Assembly: GCA_965226805.1 (NCBI GenBank)
Contig: CBDDDW010000022.1
Span: forward strand, 47,693-111,692
Source: CBDDDW01 sp965226805
GTDB taxonomy: Bacteria; Chloroflexota; Dehalococcoidia; Lucifugimonadales; JAGWBF01
Length of the DNA: 64,000 nucleotides
Direction of reading: 5' to 3'
Shown here: positions 8,257 to 16,420 of the stretch, piece after piece
How positions within the stretch are numbered: position 1 is the stretch's first letter
How the letters are laid out: each line of letters starts with the position of its first letter
Notes under the pieces: generated by a model
Seen by the model: only the letters and a program-made list of their open reading frames with translations
Databases searched by the model: none
Told to the model about the DNA's origin: nothing
Position numbers and translations under genes: made by a program

Positions 8257-8907
8257 ATGCCGATCAAGGTCAAGGCAGCGGGGGCATGGCAGACGGCGGC
8301 CGCCAAGGTGAAGGTGGCGGGGACATGGAAGGCAGCCCATTCTTGGACCAAGGTCAGTGGGACGTGGCGAAGGGACGCTCAGGACTTCGACCTCGCCAAC
8401 GTCAACACCGACACCTGGGGCATAGCCTGGGATGGAGCATACTTCTACGTGGTGGACTACATCGACAAAAAGTTGTACGTCTACGATGCCAATGGGAACT
8501 ACCAGTCAGGCCGCTTCTTCTACCTCGCCAACGGCAACATCAGCGCCAGGGGCATATCCTGGGATGGAGCATCCCTCTACGTGGTGGACTACATCGACAA
8601 AAAGGTGTACGTCTACGATGCCAATGGGAACTCCCAGTCAGGCCGCGACTTCGACCTCGCCAACGGCAACAACTACCCCGGGGGCATAGCCTGGGATGGA
8701 GCATACTTCTACGTGGCGGAGATCGGCGGCGATAAGGTGTACGTCTACGACGCCGATGGGAACTACCAGTCAGACCGCGACTTCTACCTCGCCACCGGCA
8801 ACACCTACCCCAGTGGCATAGCCTGGGATGGAGCATACCTCTACGTGGTGGACGTCAACGGCGATAAGGTGTACGTCTACGACGCCGATGGGACGCACGT
8901 GGGATAG
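8257..8907 (+). CDS. Tail-tip protein with four 44-residue NHL/propeller-like repeats
   Basis: 216 aa. The start ATG at 8257 lies two bases after the fibre stop. Residues 1-40 contain short K-V-K-x-A-G-x-W motifs seen in phage tip proteins (W-x-x-V/A-K-V-K). From residue ~44 there are four tandem 44-aa units with the consensus DFDLANGN..PxGIAWDGAYxYV..., then a D-K-V-Y-V-Y-D-A-x-G-N-Y-Q-S end. The DNA of the units is almost identical (132-bp period). Each unit looks like one beta-propeller blade of the NHL/6-bladed type. Four blades are too few for a closed ring, so the protein is truncated, oligomeric, or variable in repeat number. Probable receptor-binding role. Confidence 0.6.
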   Translation: MPIKVKAAGAWQTAAAKVKVAGTWKAAHSWTKVSGTWRRDAQDFDLANVNTDTWGIAWDGAYFYVVDYIDKKLYVYDANGNYQSGRFFYLANGNISARGISWDGASLYVVDYIDKKVYVYDANGNSQSGRDFDLANGNNYPGGIAWDGAYFYVAEIGGDKVYVYDADGNYQSDRDFYLATGNTYPSGIAWDGAYLYVVDVNGDKVYVYDADGTHVG

Positions 8908-9166
8908 GCTGCGCCTATCTCTGATCGGCCAGTCGAGAAGGCGGCTGAAGTGTAAAGATGAATGCACCAACACGTGAAGGTCCACATCGACGACCGGACG
9001 GCTACCACCGACAACGGCCAGGGCGTAACTGTCACCGAGCTGTCTCCGGACTAAAGACCATGCTGATGGACGGCACCGCCGACGTGGACGCCGATGGGCA
9101 TCTGCTTATAGGCGGAACCCGGGTATGACGCTTCTATATCTCCCTCTTCCAACTAGCTACAGCACG
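8908..9166 (+). other. Region between tail genes and integrase with only tiny reading frames
   Basis: Two very short plus-strand frames are visible: 8962-9054 (30 aa, MHQHVKVHIDDRTATTDNG...) and 9060-9128 (22 aa, MLMDGTADVDADGHLL...). Their composition is like the preceding phage genes and both could be leftovers of a phage head-tail accessory gene. There is no ribosome binding site strong enough to call them genes. A phage attachment site may lie here but I cannot identify it. Confidence 0.3.
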
Positions 9167-10321
9167 TTATCGTCCAGTTAAATACGCTTCCCATGCTTCC
9201 ATAAGTTCACGCCGCTTGTCGAACAGGTCTGAGCGGAAGTAGGCCGCCTCCGTTGCATTGGGGACAGTGTGGGCCAACGCTGCCTCCATGACCGTGTGGG
9301 GCGCGTCCGTGCACTCCGCCGCCCAGTCCCGGAAGCTGCTGCGGAATCCGTGCGGAACGCAGGGGATGTTCAGCCGCCGGAGCAACGCCGTGAAAGTCAT
9401 ATCCGACAACGGTCTGCCCGAACGTCCGGGGAAAATCAGCCCGGGACCGTCATCCAGGCTGCGCGCCTCTTCCAGGATGTCCAGGGCGCGCCTCGACAAC
9501 GGTACGCGGTGCTCCCTGCCCGCCTTCATCCGCGCCGCCGGAACGGTCCAGACCCGGGAGTCCAGAGAGACTTCTTCCCGCCTGGCGGCGCGAACTTCAC
9601 CGGAGCGGGCGGCGGTCAGCACGGCGAAGTCCAGGGCCAGCCGGGTGGCGGGCCTGGCGGTGGACGCTCGAATGGCGTCCAGGGCTACCGGGACATCCGC
9701 ATAGTGTAGAGCTGTATGGTGCGCCTGGGTCCGCGAAGTCTTGGGAAGCACGGCCTCGATGGCGTCGCCAGCCGGATTATCCAGCCTGTAGTTGTTGGCT
9801 ATAGCCCACTTCATCACCGCGCTTATGCGCTGGCGCACTCGCCGCGCTGTCTCTGGCTTGGCAGTCCATATCAGCGTTAGAGCCTTCATAACATCCGAAC
9901 CCGACACCTCGGTTACCAATCTGGAGCCAAAGTGTGGAAAGACGTATGTCCTGATAGTAGAACCCCACTGGGCCGCATGCTTGGTGTTCTTCCATGTGGG
10001 GAGGTTGAGCTTGATAACCTCAGCGGCAGCCTCAGCAAAGGTCGGTACGTCTCGCTTCTCTGTCCGAGGGTCCCCGCCCACACGAGCGATTCTGCGGTTC
10101 TCCATCGCCTTCTCACGCGCAGCGTTCAGGGACACAAGAGGCCACCCGCCAAGTCCGAGATCAGTCCGCTTGTCGCGTATCACTACACGCTGAAGCCACC
10201 TGCGAGCGCCGGACGGGTCCACCTGAAGGTAAAGCCCCTGACCATCGTGGTATCGGCCAGGCCGCTTCTCCGTTCTCACTCGCGCCGCAGTCAACGGACG
10301 AGCCTTGCGATTCTCGGCCAT
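9167..10321 (-). CDS. P4-type tyrosine integrase
   Basis: A ~384-aa site-specific recombinase. The N-terminus 'RPLTAARVRTEKRPGRYHDGQGLYLQVDPSGARRWLQR' is the arm-binding DUF4102 domain. A core-binding domain follows ('TFAEAAAEVIKLNLPTWKN...'). The catalytic domain shows Arg in 'LTAARSGEVRAARREE', His-x-x-Arg in 'CVPHGFRSSFRDW', His in 'AALAHTV' and the Tyr nucleophile in 'TEAAYFRSD'. It is probably the integrase of the adjacent tail-gene prophage, pointing away from the tRNA-Ser next door. A GTG start at 10336 is also possible; I chose ATG 10321 because the G-run just upstream can serve as ribosome binding site. Confidence 0.85.
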   Translation of the reverse strand: MAENRKARPLTAARVRTEKRPGRYHDGQGLYLQVDPSGARRWLQRVVIRDKRTDLGLGGWPLVSLNAAREKAMENRRIARVGGDPRTEKRDVPTFAEAAAEVIKLNLPTWKNTKHAAQWGSTIRTYVFPHFGSRLVTEVSGSDVMKALTLIWTAKPETARRVRQRISAVMKWAIANNYRLDNPAGDAIEAVLPKTSRTQAHHTALHYADVPVALDAIRASTARPATRLALDFAVLTAARSGEVRAARREEVSLDSRVWTVPAARMKAGREHRVPLSRRALDILEEARSLDDGPGLIFPGRSGRPLSDMTFTALLRRLNIPCVPHGFRSSFRDWAAECTDAPHTVMEAALAHTVPNATEAAYFRSDLFDKRRELMEAWEAYLTGR

Positions 10322-10348
10322 GTCACCCCCCCCCACATTTTACCCCAC

Positions 10349-10377
10349 ATTATAGTTGGGATTGTATGAGATGGCAA
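10349..10377 (-). promoter_or_regulatory. Sigma-70-type promoter of the integrase
   Basis: On the minus strand TTGCCA (10377-10372) is followed after 17 bases by TATAAT (10354-10349), 28 bases before the ATG of the integrase. Consensus match and position make this a good candidate promoter. A run of nine G lies between it and the start codon. Confidence 0.55.
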
Positions 10378-10475
10378 GATAATCTATGAGCAACTATGAG
10401 AATCTTGGTTGTATCTGGCTCACGCATGAAATCGACAAAAGACAGCGTTTGCAAAGCTAAGATGAAGGATGTGTC

Positions 10476-10565
10476 TGGCGGAGGGGGTGGGATTCGAACC
10501 CACGAACCCCGTAAGGAGTTAGCGGTTTTCAAGACCGCCGCCATCGTCCACTCGGCCACCCCTCC
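10476..10565 (-). tRNA. tRNA-Ser (anticodon UGA)
   Basis: The minus strand reads as a class II tRNA: acceptor GGAGGGG.../...CCCCTCC with G discriminator and encoded CCA, D-loop 'GGCCGAGTGG', anticodon loop CTTGAAA giving UGA, a variable arm, and T-loop GGTTCGAATCC. The 3' end points at the integrase gene, a classic integration site for P4-type integrases. Confidence 0.93.
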
Positions 10566-10650
10566 ATATCACAGAATCGTAGCTGAAAAAGGGCCATTTG
10601 GCTAGTCTTCCGATTGGGATACCACCCCAATTGACAACATTTTGACAACA

Positions 10651-11361
10651 TTACTCTTTTGGAGGCGCTGTGAGCAGCCGGGAGAAACGGTCTGCGGCCT
10701 CTTCTTGAAGGCCTGGGAGAACGTGGCTGTACGTATCCATAGTAATAGCCACACCGGCGTGTCCCAGACGTTCACTGACTATCTTGGGATGAACCCCTGC
10801 TTGGAGCATGAGGGAGGCGTGGGTATGACGGAGGTCATGCAACCGTACACCGCTAAGGCCGATAGCCCGCACAACAGAAGTGAAAGCATGGGTAACCTTC
10901 TCAGGGTCCAGGGGCCCACCATCGGGCTTCGTGAACAGGAATCCGGTATCCCGCCAGACAGGGCCAAGCTCCATCTTTGCCACGACTTGAGATCCGCGTA
11001 TGCCCCGGAGAACGTCAACCACCTCTTGAGTAATCGTAACCTGGCGTCTGCTCCGGGCCGTCTTTACGGGTAGAAGCACCAGGCCGTTTCCCGATAGGCG
11101 GTGAAGGCCAGCCACAACCCTGATTACGCCCCGGTCCAGGTCCACATCTGGCCAGCGGAGGGCGAGTACCTCCGAGCGACGGAGGCCAGTATACAGCGCA
11201 GTCAAAAACACGTCTCGATATTTCGACTTCTTAGCGGCGGAAAGGAGGCGGACCACGCCATTGGTATCCAGGGCGACCATCTCTTTTCTATCTGGTCGAG
11301 GGGCGTCCACTGCGTCACATACATTCCGGGCAAGGAACCGCCACTTCACGGCATGCGCTAG
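10651..11361 (-). pseudogene. Tyrosine integrase, N-terminus cut off by IS3-family copy 1
   Basis: About 236 codons remain, running from the IS boundary at 11361 to a TAA at 10651-10653. They hold the full catalytic domain: Arg in 'ALYTGLRRSEVLAL', 'VRLHDLRHTHASLML', 'ERLGHAGVAIT' and Tyr in 'MDTYSHVLPGL'. The arm- and core-binding parts (normally ~150-200 residues) are absent, because the reading frame runs straight into the insertion sequence. A GTG at 11349 is the first possible internal start. The family is the XerC-like phage integrases of Gram-positives and Chloroflexota. It is probably non-functional. It relates closely to the fragment at 15572. Confidence 0.8.
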
Positions 11362-11473
11362 TGTAGGGTGTCAGCGCAATTGGACACTATTGAGGCCTAG
11401 AAAACCGAAGAGGTTGGGGGTGGTAGAGGCTCCTTCAGAGGGGTAGATTAACCCTAAGTGAAAGGAGTCATTG

Positions 11474-11875
11474 ATGACCCAGGTAGAGGATCAGGCCAGC
11501 CAAGCTGAGGAGCGAAGCCAGGAGACACGAAGCTTCGTGCGTCAGGTCCGTGCAGCGACCCGCCGTAAGTATACCCCTGAAGAGAAGATCCGCATCGTCT
11601 TGGAGGGGTTCAGACGGGAGACTACCGTTAATGACCTGTGCCGACGGGAAGGAATCAAACCCCACTCCTACTACGCCTGGACGAAGGGGTTCATGGAAGC
11701 TGGGAAGGAGAGGTTGACTCGGGACAGTGTGCGTGATGCGACCCGGCAAGAGATAGAGCAGCTCAAGCGGGAGAACAGAGAACTGAAGCAGCTGGTGGGT
11801 GAGTTGTCCCTGGAGTTGCACCGCTTCAAAAAAACAGCTCTGCCGCCCCTACACGACAACGGCACCGTCGCATGA
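11474..11875 (+). CDS. IS3-family transposase OrfA (copy 1)
   Basis: A 133-aa protein, ATG six bases after AAAGGAG. Residues ~25-85 form the helix-turn-helix region ('RRKYTPEEKIRIVLEGFRRETTVNDLCRREGI', then 'YYAWTKGFMEAGKERL'). The C-terminal part is a leucine-zipper-like coiled coil ('EIEQLKRENRELKQLVGELSLELHRFKK'). OrfA binds the element ends. A run of seven A at 11828-11834 lies before its end, and orfB is in the -1 frame, open from the A-run, so a fused OrfAB transposase by -1 frameshifting is likely. The stop also overlaps an orfB ATG (ATGA). Confidence 0.88.
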   Translation: MTQVEDQASQAEERSQETRSFVRQVRAATRRKYTPEEKIRIVLEGFRRETTVNDLCRREGIKPHSYYAWTKGFMEAGKERLTRDSVRDATRQEIEQLKRENRELKQLVGELSLELHRFKKTALPPLHDNGTVA

Positions 11876-12891
11876 GCGTAGTGGAACAATCGAAGGTCGT
11901 GGCTGAGGTGGAGCGACATGGTAGAGGGAAGAACAGGCGACTCAGGGAGCTTGGCATTTCCAGGAGCACGTATTATTGGTGGAGGTGGAGGCACCGGCAG
12001 GGTAGTTGGGAGGGTACGGAAGGAACTGAGAGGCCCTGGAATCGCCTGCGTCCAGAAGAGGAGGCAGTAGTGCTGGCGGCAGCCCGTGGGATGCCGACCT
12101 GGCGAAGCCGGCAGTTGGCGGCTTCGCTCACCGACCACAGAGGCCTATCGGTCTCCGCCTCCACAGTCTATCGTATTCTGAGACGGGAGGGTCTGGTGAA
12201 ACGGATCGAATACCAGTTGGCAGCGAGCAAAGAGTACCAGCACAAGACCACAGGGCCCCACCAGCTGTGGGCCACCGATGCCTCCTACTTCCGTGTAGTG
12301 GGATGGGGCTACTACTACCTCGTGACGGTGATGGACGACTCCTCCCGGTTCATCTTGGCCTGGAAGGTGCAACGGGACATGACGGCCAACTCCCTCATAG
12401 AGGTGGTCCAGGAAGCTGTTGACTCTACTGGTATGACTGATGTACCTCTGGAGGATCGGACCAAGCTCCTCTCAGATAATGGCTCAGGTTATGTATCGCG
12501 GGCCTTCCGCGAGTACATGCGGGTGGTGGGCATTCGCCACGTCCTGGCAGCACCCTATCACCCTCAGACCAACGGGACGCTGGAGAGATATCACCGAACC
12601 CTGAAAGACGACATTAACCAGGTGCCATACGAGGTGGTGGAAGACCTGGAGGCGGCCATCCGGGACTTCGTCGAGTTCTACAACTACCGAAGATATCATC
12701 AGGCGCTCAGGGTTGTAACTCCGGCTGACGTGCTGGAAGGCCGTCTGGAGACAATTCTAGCCCAGAGGAAGGAGGTACAGCGAGAGACTTTTGACCGGCG
12801 GAGGCGGTACAATCAGGAGGTCAGAGAAACCCTCAAACCAGGAGCTTCTTCACCCCAATCTCTCGGACCCAGAACTGTCCAAAACCGCTGA
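11872..12891 (+). CDS. IS3-family transposase OrfB, integrase core (copy 1)
   Basis: 339 aa with an N-terminal helical domain ('LRELGISRSTYYWWRWRHRQ') and an rve integrase core. The DDE triad is visible: Asp in 'LWATDASYFRV', Asp in 'KLLSDNGSGYVS', Glu in 'TNGTLERYHRTLKDD'. C-terminal 'YNYRRYHQALRVVTPADVL' is typical of the family. It differs from copy 2 by Ser for Tyr in 'MDD-S/Y-SRF'. It can be read from its own ATG overlapping orfA, or as a frameshift fusion. Confidence 0.88.
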   Translation: MSVVEQSKVVAEVERHGRGKNRRLRELGISRSTYYWWRWRHRQGSWEGTEGTERPWNRLRPEEEAVVLAAARGMPTWRSRQLAASLTDHRGLSVSASTVYRILRREGLVKRIEYQLAASKEYQHKTTGPHQLWATDASYFRVVGWGYYYLVTVMDDSSRFILAWKVQRDMTANSLIEVVQEAVDSTGMTDVPLEDRTKLLSDNGSGYVSRAFREYMRVVGIRHVLAAPYHPQTNGTLERYHRTLKDDINQVPYEVVEDLEAAIRDFVEFYNYRRYHQALRVVTPADVLEGRLETILAQRKEVQRETFDRRRRYNQEVRETLKPGASSPQSLGPRTVQNR

Positions 12892-13045
12892 CACCCAACA
12901 CGTATCGTTGTACCTAATCCCTCTGTGAATTGGCAAAGACTCTACATGCCTCCCAAGCGCTAATTAGAATGTTTTTCAGCGCCCTACTGCTTGTGGGTAA
13001 TTAACCCTAATATTGCTCCCTGGTAGCTTGTCGTTGGCAGGTATC

Positions 13046-13243
13046 TCACTCAGAAGCTGCTTGGCAAGCAGCCGCGATCGCTGCCGAATAATCTGGTTCC
13101 TGCATTTGGTCTGCCACATACTCAGCGTGTACCAGCCAACCATTGTTATCAATCACAAATACAGCACGCTGCAACAGACGCCATTCCTTAAGCAGAACCC
13201 CATAGTCCTGCCCGAATTGCTCGCTGCGATGGGCTGACAGCGT
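13046..13243 (-). pseudogene. tpx: Thiol peroxidase (Tpx), C-terminal fragment
   Basis: Read on the minus strand, the ~64 residues from LSAHRSEQFGQDYGVLLKEW through AVFVIDNNGWLVHAEYV to EPDYSAAIAAACQAA match the C-terminal third of atypical 2-Cys peroxiredoxin Tpx (FG-x-x-YGV-L, RAVFVID, EPDY-x-AAL). The catalytic Cys part is missing. Homology stops at ~13240, exactly where the yraN fragment on the other strand begins. This is debris, not a gene; the open frame that continues to 13420 is the antisense of that fragment. Confidence 0.65.
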
Positions 13244-13246
13244 CTG

Positions 13247-13447
13247 GTGGGTGACACCTTCGGCGCACCCCAGGAGTCCATAACACACCGGAAGCAGGAG
13301 AAGCTGATCGCTACCGCGGAGACATATCTTCAAACCTGTCCAGACCCTCCAGAGGAGTGGCGCATCGATCTGATCGCCGTTCGCGTGGATAGAAAGGGCG
13401 CTGTCGGCCCGGTCGAGCACATGCTGAACGCCGTCGAGCTCGGGTAA
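13247..13447 (+). pseudogene. YraN/UPF0102 endonuclease-like, C-terminal fragment
   Basis: 66 residues from GTG 13247: 'GAPQESITHRKQEKLIATAETYL', 'PPEEWRIDLIAVRVDRKG' and 'VGPVEHMLNAVELG'. This is the C-terminal half of UPF0102 (G-x-P-E-E-S-V-T-x-R-K-Q, WRIDVVA, VEH-x-x-NAV). The N-terminal half with the E-L-D and E-V-K nuclease motifs is lacking, and the upstream bases encode the tail of tpx on the other strand. It is a rearrangement remnant. Confidence 0.65.
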
Positions 13448-13651
13448 TCGCGGGGCCCCAAAGGATAGGCCCGCATCTGGAACCCCGCCGGCGACCTGAG
13501 GACGCCGGAACGTATATTTAAACCCACATTTCCCAGATCGACCCTAACATTCACGTCGCAATCCATGGGATGGTGCACCTGTATGAGGTGGATGTGAGCA
13601 CACTAAGTTGACAGAATCAGGAACTCATCGGTATAATCTTCTGAATTCAAC

Positions 13652-15502
13652 ATGAATTGGAGGCCTCTGCAAGTGATTCGACACCTGGGATTAGCTAAGG
13701 TTCTGATTATGGTTTCACTGATCGCCATAGTAGCGTTAGCGGGAGCGTGTGGCGGTGATGATCCTACACCGACTCCGCAGCTCACTGCTACGGCAACGCC
13801 CAGCCCAACAGCAACTGCTCCCACTGTGGTGGCGCCGCCCACGAACACTCCCAGGCCTACGCCGACGGCCACGCCGACACCGCGTCCTACCCCAACACTC
13901 AGCGGCAAGGTCGAAGCCAAGGTAGACAGGCTCAAGGTCGCGTGGATTCGGCCACGTGTGGAGAGCAACTTGACGTGGGTGTCTTCGAGGCCTGAGCTTG
14001 TGGACAAGAGGCCCTCCCTGGAGTACCTCATCGGTATCAGCCGGATAGACGGCGGGTTCGTACCACGCCTTGCCAAAAGGTGGGAGATGGTGGGGACCGA
14101 CGGCAAAAGCTGGAAGATTGAGTTGGAGAAAGGCGTGGAGTGGCACGGTGGGTACGGCGAGTTCACCGTGGAGGACGTTATCCATAGCGGCTTCCTGATA
14201 ACTCAGACGGAGTCCCTCCTGCCCGACCGAGGCTTCTGGAGGTCACGGCTTGTTGAGGCCGTCGAGGCGGCCGGTGGCGAGGCAGCCACCATAGATGACC
14301 TACGCCCTCAATTTGAAATTATCAATGACCATGAGTTTATTTTCCGGTTGATCAAGCCTGCGGCAGAATTCGAGGTGTTCGCCTCGGAAAACGCAGAGTT
14401 GATGATCCAGAGCAAGAAATACTGGGACGACAAAGGCCTGCAGGGGTACGAAGACAGGGTCATAGGGACCGGCCCATTCGAGTACGTTGAGCGCCGTCTT
14501 GATGATTTCGTACTTTATAAGAGCGTGGAAGACCACTGGAGACAGACCCCGAATTTCAAAGAGTTGTGGATGGCCTCAGTACCAGAAAATGCGACCCGGC
14601 TGGCTATGCTGTTGACGGGAGAAGTCCACATAATTGGGCCGCTGACCCCAGACCTCAACGGTCAGGCTGAGCAGAGGGGTATGAAGGTCTTGCGCAGCAA
14701 GTTTCCTGGTGGGTCCTGGATGTACCAAATAGGCGGGTTGTACTATCAGACCCCCGACAAAATAGATCTGACCCAGCCTTTTACCGACAAAAGGGTCCGC
14801 AAAGCCATGAATATGGCCATTGACAGAGAGTCCATCAGGGAGGAGTTGTTAGGTGGAAAGGCGACCCCTCTCTATGTCATGAACTATCACCAGGACCTGG
14901 CTATAAACTCCCTTGGTTTCAACCCCGAATGGATCGAAGACTGGGAGGCGACCCATGGCTATAATCCGGAGGAAGCCAGGAAGCTGATCAAAGAAGCTGG
15001 AGCGGAAGGTTACGAGTTTACCTTCTACATCCTTGCCAACCCCAACATACCCGAGCAGAACGAGGTGGCGGTGATTATGGCGCAGCAGTTCGAGGCTGTA
15101 GGGCTCAAGCCAAAGCTGGTAGAGAGCGATACGGGCTTCGTGGGACCCCTGTACCGCACCAAGAGCGCCCACGAGTTCATCTGGCCCAATACCCCGTCCC
15201 CGATATCACAGGAGCTGATGACACGGTTCTGGAGCTACAGCCCAGATGGTGGATGGTCCTTTGAGTCTGAAAGACTGGATGAGCTCTTCCCACTCCTCGT
15301 GCCGACGATGGACCCCGTCAAGCGGGCCGAGATCCTTCAGGAGATAGGAGACATCTGGTATTACGAATACCAGAATATTAACCTGTGGTGGATACTGGCT
15401 GAGGTGGTGATAAACCCGGATATTATCAAGACCTACGAGTTCCCGGGTGCTATCAACGGCATTATTACCCACCTGGAGTATGTGATCCCACAACCTAAAT
15501 AG
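13652..15502 (+). CDS. ABC transporter substrate-binding lipoprotein, family 5
   Basis: 616 aa. Signal peptide with lipobox LAGAC (Cys33), then a Thr/Pro-rich linker (residues ~38-85) as in many Chloroflexota lipoproteins, then an SBP_bac_5 domain: 'LEYLIGISRIDGGFVPRLAKRWEMVGTDG', 'EFTVEDVIHS', 'IGTGPFEYVE', 'DKRVRKAMNMAIDRESI', 'YNPEEARKLIKEAG'. It should bind a peptide or other solute outside the membrane for an ABC importer. No permease or ATPase genes are adjacent, so the partner is elsewhere. A strong hairpin terminator follows at 15525. Confidence 0.85.
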   Translation: MNWRPLQVIRHLGLAKVLIMVSLIAIVALAGACGGDDPTPTPQLTATATPSPTATAPTVVAPPTNTPRPTPTATPTPRPTPTLSGKVEAKVDRLKVAWIRPRVESNLTWVSSRPELVDKRPSLEYLIGISRIDGGFVPRLAKRWEMVGTDGKSWKIELEKGVEWHGGYGEFTVEDVIHSGFLITQTESLLPDRGFWRSRLVEAVEAAGGEAATIDDLRPQFEIINDHEFIFRLIKPAAEFEVFASENAELMIQSKKYWDDKGLQGYEDRVIGTGPFEYVERRLDDFVLYKSVEDHWRQTPNFKELWMASVPENATRLAMLLTGEVHIIGPLTPDLNGQAEQRGMKVLRSKFPGGSWMYQIGGLYYQTPDKIDLTQPFTDKRVRKAMNMAIDRESIREELLGGKATPLYVMNYHQDLAINSLGFNPEWIEDWEATHGYNPEEARKLIKEAGAEGYEFTFYILANPNIPEQNEVAVIMAQQFEAVGLKPKLVESDTGFVGPLYRTKSAHEFIWPNTPSPISQELMTRFWSYSPDGGWSFESERLDELFPLLVPTMDPVKRAEILQEIGDIWYYEYQNINLWWILAEVVINPDIIKTYEFPGAINGIITHLEYVIPQPK

Positions 15503-15524
15503 GGTGGCTCAAACAAGACGGATA

Positions 15525-15565
15525 AAGGACTGCGTCATCGGATTTGATGACGCAGTCCTTGTTTG
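15525..15565 (+). terminator. Hairpin terminator after the substrate-binding protein gene
   Basis: AAGGACTGCGTCATC (15525-15539) pairs perfectly with GATGACGCAGTCCTT (15546-15560) around a 6-base loop, followed by GTTTG. The T-run is short, so termination may be partial, but the 15-bp stem just behind the gene is striking. Confidence 0.55.
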
Positions 15566-15571
15566 ACCGCC

Positions 15572-15697
15572 GGTGTACACCTGAAGATAGTCTCGGAGCG
15601 ATTGGGACACTCCAACATCGCGATAACCGCCGACACTTACAGCCACGTCTTGCCGGGCCTCCAGGAGCAAGCGGCCCTGGACCAGAGGTTGGTCTGA
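15572..15697 (+). pseudogene. Tyrosine integrase, C-terminal fragment
   Basis: 41 residues and a stop: 'GVHLKIVSERLGHSNIAIT' then 'ADTYSHVLPGLQEQAALDQRLV'. It contains the last catalytic His and the Tyr nucleophile region and aligns with the end of the truncated integrase at 10651 (GVHPKIVSERLGHAGVAIT). Nothing upstream continues the frame. It is a relic of an earlier integration next to the tRNA cluster. Confidence 0.75.
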
Positions 15698-15736
15698 GGG
15701 GAAGTGAAGGTTTCGGGCACATTTGAGCAACCAAGA

Positions 15737-15770
15737 ACCCCTTGGCCAACTGCCAGGGGGTATTTTTGTA
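15737..15770 (+). terminator. Rho-independent terminator
   Basis: ACCCCTTGGC - CAACT - GCCAGGGGGT followed by ATTTTTG. One mismatch in a 10-bp stem plus a run of five T. It lies behind the integrase relic on the plus strand and in front of the convergent tRNA cluster. Confidence 0.6.
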
Positions 15771-15780
15771 TCTGAAATCA

Positions 15781-15866
15781 TGGTGCCGAGGGTGGGATTC
15801 GAACCCACAAGCCCGTTAGGGCAGCGGATTTTAAGTCCGCCGCGTCTGCCGTTCCGCCACCTCGGC
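15781..15866 (-). tRNA. tRNA-Leu (anticodon UAA)
   Basis: The minus strand reads GCCGAGG...CCTCGGC plus A discriminator and encoded CCA, a long variable arm (class II), anticodon stem GCGGA/TCCGC with loop CTTAAAA giving UAA, and T-loop GGTTCGAATCC. Last gene of a three-tRNA minus-strand cluster. Confidence 0.93.
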
Positions 15867-15954
15867 CGGCCAGAGTCGAGACACTGAAATAGATGCGGGC
15901 CCAGGAAGATTCACGTGGATCGGACCCTTCTCCCTGCGCCCGTGTCTCATAGTT

Positions 15955-16031
15955 TGGAGGCGACGGGCGGATTCGAACCGCCGAATAGAGGTTTTGCAGA
16001 CCTCCGCCTTAGACCACTTGGCTACGTCGCC
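15955..16031 (-). tRNA. tRNA-Cys (anticodon GCA)
   Basis: The minus strand reads GGCGACG...CGTCGCC with T discriminator and encoded CCA, anticodon arm GAGGT-CTGCAAA-ACCTC giving GCA, T-loop GGTTCGAATCC. Middle gene of the cluster. Confidence 0.92.
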
Positions 16032-16061
16032 TTGATGTATTGGATGTGGCGTGACCGGTCC

Positions 16062-16147
16062 TGGTGCCGAGGGCGGGATTTGAACCCACACAGGCTATGC
16101 CTACCACCCCCTCAAGATGGCGTGTCTACCAATTCCACCACCTCGGC
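16062..16147 (-). tRNA. tRNA-Leu (anticodon GAG)
   Basis: The minus strand reads GCCGAGG...CCTCGGC, discriminator A, encoded CCA, class II variable arm, anticodon arm CCATC-TTGAGGG-GGTGG giving GAG, T-loop GGTTCAAATCC. First gene of the cluster. Confidence 0.92.
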
Positions 16148-16420
16148 CGTTCCTCAATATTGTACCACATCTGCCACCGGCGTTAGCTATGAACGGACGA
16201 GGCGCGGCGGTCCTGCCCCCGGCGATTCCTTCAGGACGTTATCTCGGTGTGCGACATCCCTATACCCTATATCCCATCCTCGAGTTCCGTCCTTGGTGGA
16301 CAAAGGTGCGGCACTTGGAGTGGAGCCCGTGCAGACGCGACGGCAGCCGACTATGGCTGCAGCGCACAAGGGCAGCGAGCCGAAGTACCAAAGTAAGGCG
16401 TCACGTGGCATAATTGGTCC

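Larger units (their letters stand above)
11362..12900 (+). mobile_element. IS3-family insertion sequence, copy 1
   Basis: 1539 bp from TGTAGGGTGTCAGCG to CGCTGACACCCAACA, imperfect 15-bp inverted repeats (one mismatch). Contains orfA and orfB of an IS3-type transposase. The same element occurs at 17469 (split) and 55413 (inverted), with only a few base differences. No target duplication is recognisable (CTAG on the left, CGTA on the right). It truncates the integrase on its left. Confidence 0.9.

Noticed and set aside
8380..8880. Regular 132-bp repeats looked at as a possible CRISPR array
   Set aside because: The repeats are fully coding and contiguous, without unique spacers. No CRISPR array was seen anywhere in the window.
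13247..13420. N-terminal part of the 124-aa minus-strand frame fused to the Tpx fragment
   Set aside because: It is the exact antisense of the YraN fragment; only residues ~61-124 resemble Tpx.
10476..15866. tRNA-Ser and tRNA-Leu T-arm similarity as attachment-site repeats
   Set aside because: The shared bases are the universal T-loop, not a duplicated att core.
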